Shown here piece after piece: positions 52,133 to 59,721 of a DNA stretch of 64,000 nucleotides. The notes under the pieces were generated by a model. The model had not been told where the DNA came from. It did no database searches and saw only the letters and a list, made by a program, of their open reading frames with translations. Position numbers and translations under genes: made by a program. The number at the start of each line of letters is the position of its first letter. Position 1 is the stretch's first letter. The stretch is taken from contig CBDHGH010000003.1 of assembly GCA_965263065.1 (NCBI GenBank), forward strand, positions 2,356,001-2,420,000, in the 5' to 3' direction. This DNA is from TK10-74A sp965263065 (GTDB lineage Bacteria > Chloroflexota > Dehalococcoidia > Bin125).

Positions 52133-55100
52133 ATGCACCTCAAGCGCTTCGAGATCCAGGGCTACAAGTCCTTCGCGACGCGCACCCAATTCCAGATCGA
52201 CCCCGGCATCACCGCGGTCGTCGGACCCAACGGCTCCGGCAAGTCGAACATCATGGACGCGCTGCGCTGGGTCCTGGGCGGGACGGCGAGCGGCCTGATG
52301 CGCGCCCGGCGCATGGAGGACGTGATCTTCGCCGGCTCCGAGAGCCGCGCCCCCGCCGGCCTGGCCGAGGCGCGCATCGTGCTGGACAACAGCGCCAAGT
52401 GGCTGCCGCTGGACGCGCCCGAGGTCGAAGTCGTGCGGCGCGTGCACCGCAGCGGCGAGTCGGAGTACCGCATCAACGACACCAGCGTGCGGCTGCGCGA
52501 CATCCAGGAGCTGTTCGCGCGTGGCGGGCTCGGGCCCGGCTCGCAGGCGCTGATGGGGCAGGGCCTCGTCGAGGAGGTGCTGCGCCTCCGCCCCGAGGAC
52601 CGCCGCGGCCTGATCGAGGAGGTGGCCGGCGTCCGCGGTCAGCGCCTGCGCATGATCGAGAGCCGCCGCAAGCGCGCCGCGGCGGAGGAGAACCTCGCCC
52701 GCGCCCGCCTGCTCGTCGCGGAGATCGCGCCGCGCCTGCGCACCGTCGAGCGGCAGGCCGGGCGCGCCATCCAGCACGCCGAACTGAGCGCCGAACTACA
52801 GGCCGCGCTGCGCGACTTCTACGGCCGCGAGTGGCGCCGGCTCGGCGAATCCCGCGCCCGCCGGGGCGCCGATGCGCAGGACCGCGCCGGCGATCGGGAA
52901 GCCGCCGAGAGCGCCGCGGCGCAGGCCGAGGCGGCCATGGAAGCCTGCCGCGGCGAGATCGAGGCGGCCCGCGAGCGACTGCAGGCCGCCGCCGCCGAGC
53001 GACGCCGCCTGGCCGCGGCGCTGCGCGACCTGGAATCGAAGCAGGCCATCACGGCTGAGCGCCGCGACCTGCTGCGTACCCGCCTGGCCGAACTCGACGG
53101 CGACATCGCGTCGTTGCGCGAGCGTCTCGATGCGCCGGGGGCGGGGCTCGTCGCGGAGGAGCCCGGCGGAGAGGGACGCTCGGCGATCGAGACGGCGGCG
53201 GCGGCGGCGGCCACCGCGGCAGCCGAGGCCGAGGCGGCGCAGGACGCGCTCGACGCCGCCGCGGCGCGACTGGGGTCGCTGCGCCGCGCCCACGACGAGG
53301 CCGGCGCGGCGCTGGCCGCGCTCGACCGCGAAGCGCAGGCCGACGACCGCCGCCTGGCGGAATCGGCGCAGCGGGTGGCGCGCATCCGCGCCCAGCTGCC
53401 GGAGCGCGAGCGCGCGCTGGGCACGGTCGGCGCGCGCCTCGCCGGCGCCGAGGCGGCGGCCGACGAGGCCCAGGGGACGCAGGCCGCGGCGGGCGTCGCC
53501 GCGGCGGACGCGCACGACCGGCGCGCGGAGCTGGCCCGCGACTACAACCTGGCCGCCGCCCGCCTGCGCGACCTGGAGGCCGACCGCAGCCGGCGGGAGC
53601 GCGACCTTACCCGCGCCCGCGACCGCCTGCAGATGCTGCGCGAGCTGCAGGGCGAGAGCGAGGGCATGCACCAGGGGCTGCGCGCCCTGTTCGGGACGCG
53701 CGGCGTCCCGCGCGACGGGGAGCCCACGGGCATCCCCGGCGTCGCCGGCGTGCTGCGGCGCATCGTGCACGCGCCGCGCGGGCTGGAACGGGCCATCGAG
53801 GCCGCGCTCGCCGACTACCTCAACGCCGTGATCTTCACCAGCGCCGACGAGGCCCTCTCGACGATGACCCTGCTGGTCCAGGAGCGGGCCGGGCGGATCG
53901 TGGCCCTGCCGCTCGACGCGACGCGGGCGCGCCCACCGCTGGCGATGTCGTCCGAGCGCGGCGTGATCGGGGTCGCGTCGCAGATGGTGCGCTGCCGGGC
54001 CGAGTTCCGGGGCGTGGTCGACACGCTGCTGGGACGCACGGTGATCGTCGAGGACCTGGCCACGGGCCGTGACCTCGTCAAGCGCGGGCTCGGCGCGGCG
54101 GTCACGCGCGACGGCTACCTGCTGCGCCCCAACGGCGCGCTGAGCGGCGGCCGGCTGGCCGAGACGGGCGCCTTCGAGCGCGAGGCCGAGCTGCGAGCGC
54201 TGCCGGAGCAGATCGAGCATCTGCAGCGCTCGCTGGCCGCGGACGCCGATGTCGACGAGCGCCGCCGCGCCCTGGAATCGCTGGGGCTCGAGCTGCAGCG
54301 CTCCGAGGGGGCCGCGGAGGAGGCCGCCGCAGCGCGCGCCCGCGCCCAGGAGGCCGCCGGCAGTCGCCGCGCCGACGTGAGCGCGCTGCGCGGCGAGGCG
54401 CAGGCCGCCGAGGCGGCGCTGGCCCGGGCGCGCGAGGATCTGCGGGCGGCCGCCGCCGTCGAGGCGGAGGTCGCCGCGGCCGACGCCCGCCGCGCGGCGC
54501 GACGCGAGACCGTGTCGGCCGCCCGCCCCGGCGACGCCGCCATGGCGGAGGCGTCGGGGGCGCAGTCGGCCGGCCTGCGGGCGCTGGCCGCGGCGCAGGC
54601 GCGCGTAGCGGCCACGCAGGCCGAGCGCCGCCGTCTGGACGAGGCCGACGCGGCCCAGGCGCTGGCCCTGCGACGGGCGCGGGAGGCGCTGGCCGATCGC
54701 GAAGCGCGGCGCGCCGCCGCGGCGACCGAGCTGGCCGCCTGCTCGGCGACGCTGGCCACGCTGGACGCGGAGCTGGCGGGGGCCAGGCGAGATCGTGACG
54801 CCGGCCCCGTGCTCGACGACGACGCCTCGCCGGAGGCGCTGGCGCTGGCGCGCTTGCTGACCGGGGAGCCCGCCCGGCGCGAGGCGGTGGCCCGCTGCCA
54901 GTCCGCGCGCATCGAGGCCGAGAAGGCGCTGGTCGAGGCGCAGGCGGCGCTGCGCGAGTCGCAGACGGCGCTGGAGCGGCTGCACGAGGCGATGGGGGGC
55001 GATGACCTGACGCTCGACGCGGAGGGACGCGTCGGGCCGCTGGCGGGCGCCGATACGCCGGACGGGGCGCCGGCCGGTCAGGGCGACCCGGATGCGGGGG

Positions 55101-55819
55101 CGCCGGGCGCACCCGTGCCGCCTGCCGGCCCGCCGGCCGATGCCTCCCGGGAATCGGACGCCGATCTGCGGCTGCGCGTGGAGACGCTGCGCGGGCGCCT
55201 GCGCTGGCTGGGCAAGGTCAACCCGGAGGCCGCCGCCGAGTTCGCGCAGATCCGCGCCCGGCACGACGAGTTGACGGTCCAGATCGAGGATCTGGAGGGC
55301 GCCGAGCGGCGCATGCTATCGGCCGAGGCGGAGCTGTCGGCGCTGATCCAGGAGCGCTTCGCCGACGCCTGCCGGCGCGTCGACGCCGAATTCCAGCGCT
55401 ACTTCCGGCTCATGTTCCGCGGCGGCGCCGCGCGCCTGCTGCTGACCGACGAGGACGACCTGGAGACGTCGGGCGTCGACCTCGTCGCGCAGCCGCCGGG
55501 CAAGCGCGTCGAGAACCTCAGCATGCTCTCCGGCGGCGAGCGCTCGCTGACCGCGATCGCGCTGCTGTTCGCGCTGCTGGAGGTGCGCCCAGCCCCCTTC
55601 TGCGTCCTGGACGAGGTCGACGCGGCGCTCGACGAGGCCAACGTCGGCCGCTTCGTGGGCGCGCTCAAGGATCTCGCGCAGCGCACGCAGTTCGTCGTCA
55701 TCACGCACAACCGGCGCACTATCGAGCAGGCCGACAGCATCTACGGCGTCACCATGGGCGAGGACTCGGTCAGCCGCGTGCTGTCCGTGCGGCTGGTCGA
55801 TCTGGGCCTCGACGGCTGA
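52133..55819 (+). CDS. smc: Chromosome segregation ATPase SMC
   Basis: SMC forms the condensin ring that organises the chromosome. The 1228 residues show the N-terminal FEIQGYKSFATRT and Walker A GPNGSGKSN (31-39), coiled coils (about 165-500 and 690-950), the hinge (about 515-665, GIPGVAGVLRRIV...GRTVIVEDL), and the C-terminal head with LSGGERSLTAIALLFALLE and LDEVDAALDEANV. A Pro/Ala/Gly-rich insert of about 45 residues interrupts the region before the C-terminal head (coded near 55020-55150). It follows rnc by 63 bases. Confidence 0.98.
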   Translation: MHLKRFEIQGYKSFATRTQFQIDPGITAVVGPNGSGKSNIMDALRWVLGGTASGLMRARRMEDVIFAGSESRAPAGLAEARIVLDNSAKWLPLDAPEVEVVRRVHRSGESEYRINDTSVRLRDIQELFARGGLGPGSQALMGQGLVEEVLRLRPEDRRGLIEEVAGVRGQRLRMIESRRKRAAAEENLARARLLVAEIAPRLRTVERQAGRAIQHAELSAELQAALRDFYGREWRRLGESRARRGADAQDRAGDREAAESAAAQAEAAMEACRGEIEAARERLQAAAAERRRLAAALRDLESKQAITAERRDLLRTRLAELDGDIASLRERLDAPGAGLVAEEPGGEGRSAIETAAAAAATAAAEAEAAQDALDAAAARLGSLRRAHDEAGAALAALDREAQADDRRLAESAQRVARIRAQLPERERALGTVGARLAGAEAAADEAQGTQAAAGVAAADAHDRRAELARDYNLAAARLRDLEADRSRRERDLTRARDRLQMLRELQGESEGMHQGLRALFGTRGVPRDGEPTGIPGVAGVLRRIVHAPRGLERAIEAALADYLNAVIFTSADEALSTMTLLVQERAGRIVALPLDATRARPPLAMSSERGVIGVASQMVRCRAEFRGVVDTLLGRTVIVEDLATGRDLVKRGLGAAVTRDGYLLRPNGALSGGRLAETGAFEREAELRALPEQIEHLQRSLAADADVDERRRALESLGLELQRSEGAAEEAAAARARAQEAAGSRRADVSALRGEAQAAEAALARAREDLRAAAAVEAEVAAADARRAARRETVSAARPGDAAMAEASGAQSAGLRALAAAQARVAATQAERRRLDEADAAQALALRRAREALADREARRAAAATELAACSATLATLDAELAGARRDRDAGPVLDDDASPEALALARLLTGEPARREAVARCQSARIEAEKALVEAQAALRESQTALERLHEAMGGDDLTLDAEGRVGPLAGADTPDGAPAGQGDPDAGAPGAPVPPAGPPADASRESDADLRLRVETLRGRLRWLGKVNPEAAAEFAQIRARHDELTVQIEDLEGAERRMLSAEAELSALIQERFADACRRVDAEFQRYFRLMFRGGAARLLLTDEDDLETSGVDLVAQPPGKRVENLSMLSGGERSLTAIALLFALLEVRPAPFCVLDEVDAALDEANVGRFVGALKDLAQRTQFVVITHNRRTIEQADSIYGVTMGEDSVSRVLSVRLVDLGLDG

Positions 55820-55911
55820 GCCGGCCCGCTTGGCCGCGCGCGGCGCTACGATCGCGCCCGCGTCGCGTCCAGCGCCCTGCCCGGCGCCTTGGCAGACGCA
55901 GAGGAGCAGCC

Positions 55912-56916
55912 ATGGTCCGCCTCTTCCGCCGTCGCGCGTCGACCCCGCAGGAGGCCCCCGCCGATCCGGCAGCGGAGGCGGCCGAGCTGGCGGCGCTGAT
56001 GCAGGCCGGCACGCGCCGCACGCGCGGCGGCGTCCTGGGCCGGCTGAGCGGCGTCCTGCGTCGCGGCGGCGCCGGCGAGGAGTTCTGGGAGGAGCTGGAG
56101 GAGATCCTGATCGGCGCCGACGTGGGCGTGCGCACGGCCACGGCGTTGATCGAGCGGGTGCGGCGGCGGGCACGCGACGAGCGCGCGCGCGAGCCCGACG
56201 CGCTGCGCGCGCTGCTGCGGGACGAGATGGTGACGCTGCTAAAGGCGCCCCGCGAGCGCGGCCGGCTGTGGTCGCCGGCCGGGGACGAGGAGCCGCCGGC
56301 GCCGCACGTGATCCTCGTGGTGGGCGTCAACGGGGCGGGCAAGACGACCAGCATCGCCAAGCTGGCCCACGCCTACCGGGCCGAGGGGCGCTCCGTGATC
56401 CTGGGCGCCGGCGACACCTTCCGCGCCGCCGCCATCGAGCAGCTGCAGCGCTGGGGGGAGCGCGTGGGGGCGCCCGTGATCGCGCACCAGCCCGGGGCCG
56501 ACCCCGGCGCCGTGGCCTACGACACGCTCGGCGCGGCGGCGGCGCGCGGCGCCGACGTGGCCATCATCGATACGGCCGGCCGGCTGCAGACGAAGAAGAA
56601 CCTGATGGCCGAACTGGGCAAGGTGCGGCGCGTGATCGCCGGCCGCGTGGCCGGCGCGCCGCACGAGGTGCTGCTGGTGCTCGACGCGACGACGGGCGGC
56701 AACGGGCTCAGCCAGGCGCGCGTCTTCGGCGAGGCGACGGACGTGACCGGCATCTGCCTGGCCAAGCTCGACGGCACCAGCAAGGGCGGCGTCGTCTTCG
56801 CCGTGGCCGGCGAGCTGGGCCTGCCGGTGCGCTTCGTCGGCACCGGCGAGGGGCTCGGCGACCTCGCCCCCTTCGACGCCCGCGCCTTCGTCGACGCGCT
56901 GCTGGCCGAGGACTGA
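55912..56916 (+). CDS. ftsY: Signal recognition particle receptor FtsY
   Basis: FtsY is the membrane-associated GTPase that receives SRP-ribosome complexes. The 334 residues have an N-domain (about 55-120), and a G-domain with GVNGAGKTTSIAKLA, the insertion box DTFRAAAIEQL, DTAGRLQTKKNLM, LDATTGGNGL and AKLDGTSKGGV. The acidic A-domain is short here, replaced by a basic N-terminus. A TACGAT box at 55847-55852 may be its minus-10. GAGGAG precedes the ATG. Its RNA partner, ffs, lies about 14 kb away. Confidence 0.98.
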   Translation: MVRLFRRRASTPQEAPADPAAEAAELAALMQAGTRRTRGGVLGRLSGVLRRGGAGEEFWEELEEILIGADVGVRTATALIERVRRRARDERAREPDALRALLRDEMVTLLKAPRERGRLWSPAGDEEPPAPHVILVVGVNGAGKTTSIAKLAHAYRAEGRSVILGAGDTFRAAAIEQLQRWGERVGAPVIAHQPGADPGAVAYDTLGAAAARGADVAIIDTAGRLQTKKNLMAELGKVRRVIAGRVAGAPHEVLLVLDATTGGNGLSQARVFGEATDVTGICLAKLDGTSKGGVVFAVAGELGLPVRFVGTGEGLGDLAPFDARAFVDALLAED

Positions 56917-56934
56917 GCGCCCCGGCAGGCGGCG

Positions 56935-56963
56935 TTGTCCCGACGCGGGCGCGCCGATAGAAT
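56935..56963 (+). promoter_or_regulatory. Promoter for leaderless nuoE
   Basis: TTGTCC at 56935-56940, exactly 17 bases, then TAGAAT at 56958-56963. The GTG at 56971 begins seven bases after the minus-10 box, so the message should start at the initiation codon. There is no ribosome site. This is the best promoter match in the window. Confidence 0.6.
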
Positions 56964-56970
56964 GCGCTGC

Positions 56971-57579
56971 GTGACGAATGGCGCAAACGGCAGCGAGACG
57001 ACCCCGGCGGCGGGCGCCCTGACGCCCGCGCAGCGCGATCGGCTGAGCGCGGCGCTGGCCGATCTGGCGCCGGGCAAAGGCGCCCTGCTGCCCGCCCTGC
57101 ACCGCGCCCAGCACGAGCTGGGCTGGGTGCCGCGCGCGGCGATGTCGCTGATCGCGGCGCGGCTGCGCATCAGCGAGGCCCAGGTCTACGGCCCCGCCAC
57201 GTTCTACTCGGAGTTCCGTCTGACGCCGCCGCCGGCCACGCTGCTGACCTGGTGCAGCGGCCCCACCTGCCGCGTGCTGGGCGGCGAGCGCATCAAGCTG
57301 ATCCTGGAGAACACGCTCGGCTGCCGGCTGGGCGAGAACGGCCCCGGCGACGCCTACGGCCTCTGGCTGGGGCAGTGCAACGGCACCTGCGAGCAGGCGC
57401 CGCAGCTCTGGGTCAACGGCCGCGTGCTGGGCAAGCTCAGCCTGGCCGGGGCGGCCCGGCTGGCGCAGCGCCTGCGCGAGGGCGAGACGGCGGCCACGAT
57501 CGCGCCGGCCCCGCCCGCCGCGGTCGAGATCCAGCCGGCCCTGATCCGGCGGCCGGACGCGTCCGGAGAGCCGTCGTGA
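56971..57579 (+). CDS. nuoE: NADH dehydrogenase-like NuoE subunit (2Fe-2S)
   Basis: The small diaphorase subunit carrying a 2Fe-2S cluster. With the GTG 56971 start it has 202 residues; the helical N-terminal domain (about 18-85, YGPATFYSEF) precedes the thioredoxin-like domain with ligands Cys95, Cys100 (CSGPTC) and Cys136, Cys140 (CNGTC). In-frame ATG 56962 lies inside the promoter and is less likely. The stop overlaps the nuoF start (GTGA). No other complex I genes follow, so the pair may serve a soluble dehydrogenase such as formate dehydrogenase or hydrogenase (inference). Confidence 0.93.
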   Translation: MTNGANGSETTPAAGALTPAQRDRLSAALADLAPGKGALLPALHRAQHELGWVPRAAMSLIAARLRISEAQVYGPATFYSEFRLTPPPATLLTWCSGPTCRVLGGERIKLILENTLGCRLGENGPGDAYGLWLGQCNGTCEQAPQLWVNGRVLGKLSLAGAARLAQRLREGETAATIAPAPPAAVEIQPALIRRPDASGEPS

Positions 57580-59513
57580 GCGCCGCCTACGAGGCGCTGC
57601 GCGACGCCGCCGGCGCGCCCCGCGAGGCGCGCGAGCGGCCCCTGCTGCGGGTCGACGTCACGACCTCCTCCGTGGCCGCCGGGGCCGACGCCATGCTGGC
57701 CCGGCTGCGGGCCTCGATCGCGGCGCGCCGCCTCGACATCGAGATCGTCTGCGTGGGCTCGCTGGGGCTCTCCTTCGCCGAGCCGACCGTCGAGCTGCAG
57801 CGGCCGGGGCGCGATCCGGTCGTCTACGGACCGCTGCCGCCGGACGAGGCGGAGGCCTTCCTGGACGCGGTGCTGGGCACGCCGGACGCGGCGCCGAGCG
57901 GCGACGACGGCCGCTGGGCGATCGGCGTGCGCGGCCCCGGCGCCGGCGGGAAGGGCGGCGAGGGACAAGACGGCGTGCCGCCGCTGGGCGCGCACCCCTT
58001 CTGGGGGCGGCAGCAACGGCGCGTGATGGAGCAGATGGGCGTGATCGACCCGGAGTCGCTCGACGAGGCGCTGGCGGCCGGGCGCTACGCCGGCCTGGAC
58101 CGGGCCCTGGGCATGGATCCGATGGCGATCTGCGACCTGGTCGAGGCGGCCGGCGTGGGCGGACGCGGCGGCGGCGGCTTCCCGGCCGGGCGCAAGTGGA
58201 AGTTCCTGCTGGGCGCGCCGGGGCCCGACAAGTACCTGGTCTGCAACGCCGACGAGGGCGACCCCGGGGCCTTCGTCAACCGCATCCTGATGGAGTCCGA
58301 CCCGCATCTGGTGATCGAGGGGATGGCGATCGCGGGGCTGGCCACGGGCGCCTCGCACGGCTTCATCTACATCCGCGACGAGTACCCGCTGGGCATCGAG
58401 CGCATGCGCCTGGCGCTGCGCGACGCGGCCGCGGCGGGGCTGCTGGGCGGCGACCTGCTGGGATCGGGCACGACCTTCACGCTGGAGCTCGTGCGCGGCG
58501 CCGGCTCCTACGTCTGCGGCGAGGAGACCGGCCTCATCGCCTCGCTCGAGGGGCTGCGCGGGATGCCCAAGATCCGCCCCCCCTTCCCGGCCCAGCGGGG
58601 CGTCTTCGGGCTGCCCAGCAACGTCAACAACACCGAGACCTACGCCCACGTGCCGTCGGTCCTGCTGCACGGCGCCGACTGGTACCGCGAGTTCGGCAGC
58701 GAGGCCGACGCGGGCACGAAGATGTTCAGCATCGGCGGGGCGCTGCGGCGCACCGGCATCGTCGAGGTGCCCTTCGGCTCCTCGATGCGGGAGCTGCTGG
58801 AGGAGATCGGCGGCGGCGTGCCGGACGGCGGCGTGGCCAAGGGCATCCAGCCCGGCGGGCCGCTGGGCGGACTGCTCAACGCCGCCGACCTGGGGCTGGC
58901 CCTGGAGCGGCCGCCGTTCACGGAGCGCGGCGTGCTGCTCGGATCGGGCGGCCTGATCCTGTTCGACGAGCGCGCCTGCGCCGTCGACCTGTCGCTCTAC
59001 TTCAGCGAGTTCTGCGAGGACGAGTCCTGCGGGCGCTGCACGACCTGCCACGGCGGCAGCCAGCGGCTGGTCGAGATGCTGGGGCGGATCACGCGCGGCG
59101 GCGGGCGCGAGGCCGACCTGGAGCGGCTGGGCGTGATCGACCGCACGCTGCAGAACGCCAACTGCCTGCACGGACAGTTCACGCCCTACGCGATCCGCGC
59201 CGCCCTGCGCCACTTCCGGGCCGAGGTCGAGCAGCACGTGCGCGATCGGCGCTGCGCGGCCCGCGCCTGCCGGGGGCTGATCCGGCATCGCCTGACCGAT
59301 CCCGCCGACCCCGCCCTGGCCGAGGCGGCGGCGCTCTGCCCCACCCGGGCGATCGCCGGCGACGACGCGGCCGGGCGCACGATCGACGACGCGGCCTGCG
59401 TGCAATGCGGCCTCTGCGCCGAGCTGGCGCCGGACGCGGTCGCCGTAGAGGACCGCTTCCCCACCGCTGATGTCGCGGCTGCCGGCGCAACTGCTGGCGC
59501 CGCTGGCGCGTAG
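57576..59513 (+). CDS. nuoF: NuoF-like NADH-binding subunit with N- and C-terminal extensions
   Basis: A 645-residue diaphorase of the HndC/FdhB type. Residues 1-115 form a thioredoxin-like domain without cluster cysteines. The core binds FMN and NADH (GRGGGGFPAGRKWKFL, NADEGDPGAFVNRILMESDP, GAGSYVCGEETGLI) and a 4Fe-4S cluster through Cys485, Cys488, Cys491 and Cys530. A C-terminal ferredoxin-like tail (about 555-630) has lost most ligands of a two-cluster ferredoxin but keeps Cys588 (CP) and Cys608, Cys611, Cys614, enough for one 4Fe-4S. The start is GTG 57576, coupled to nuoE. Confidence 0.93.
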   Translation: MSAAYEALRDAAGAPREARERPLLRVDVTTSSVAAGADAMLARLRASIAARRLDIEIVCVGSLGLSFAEPTVELQRPGRDPVVYGPLPPDEAEAFLDAVLGTPDAAPSGDDGRWAIGVRGPGAGGKGGEGQDGVPPLGAHPFWGRQQRRVMEQMGVIDPESLDEALAAGRYAGLDRALGMDPMAICDLVEAAGVGGRGGGGFPAGRKWKFLLGAPGPDKYLVCNADEGDPGAFVNRILMESDPHLVIEGMAIAGLATGASHGFIYIRDEYPLGIERMRLALRDAAAAGLLGGDLLGSGTTFTLELVRGAGSYVCGEETGLIASLEGLRGMPKIRPPFPAQRGVFGLPSNVNNTETYAHVPSVLLHGADWYREFGSEADAGTKMFSIGGALRRTGIVEVPFGSSMRELLEEIGGGVPDGGVAKGIQPGGPLGGLLNAADLGLALERPPFTERGVLLGSGGLILFDERACAVDLSLYFSEFCEDESCGRCTTCHGGSQRLVEMLGRITRGGGREADLERLGVIDRTLQNANCLHGQFTPYAIRAALRHFRAEVEQHVRDRRCAARACRGLIRHRLTDPADPALAEAAALCPTRAIAGDDAAGRTIDDAACVQCGLCAELAPDAVAVEDRFPTADVAAAGATAGAAGA

Positions 59514-59648
59514 CCCCCGTCCCCACCGGCGCGGCTTAGGCATAACTGGCTTATGTGTGAAGCACGCGCGCCGTGCCTGCCCGCGCTGATAGCCTGCCCA
59601 CGGGCGGCGCGCCCGCCTGAAAGGGATGCGGGGCGCGGCCCGGTCGGC

Positions 59649-59654
59649 TATCCT
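59649..59654 (+). promoter_or_regulatory. Putative minus-10 box of mutS
   Basis: TATCCT lies 67 bases before the chosen mutS TTG start, in the 208-base gap after nuoF. No good minus-35 box is visible. The gap otherwise shows only a small inverted repeat (CATAA..TTATG) near 59543. Confidence 0.3.
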
Positions 59655-59721
59655 ACACGCTACCGTGTCAACGGGCGGCGGACGCCGTCCCGCGGCGCGG
59701 CCCTGCAAAGGAGCCGGCGAC

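Noticed and set aside
59514..59660. Terminator between nuoF and mutS from the CATAA/TTATG inverted repeat
   Set aside because: The stem is short and AT-rich with no following T-run.
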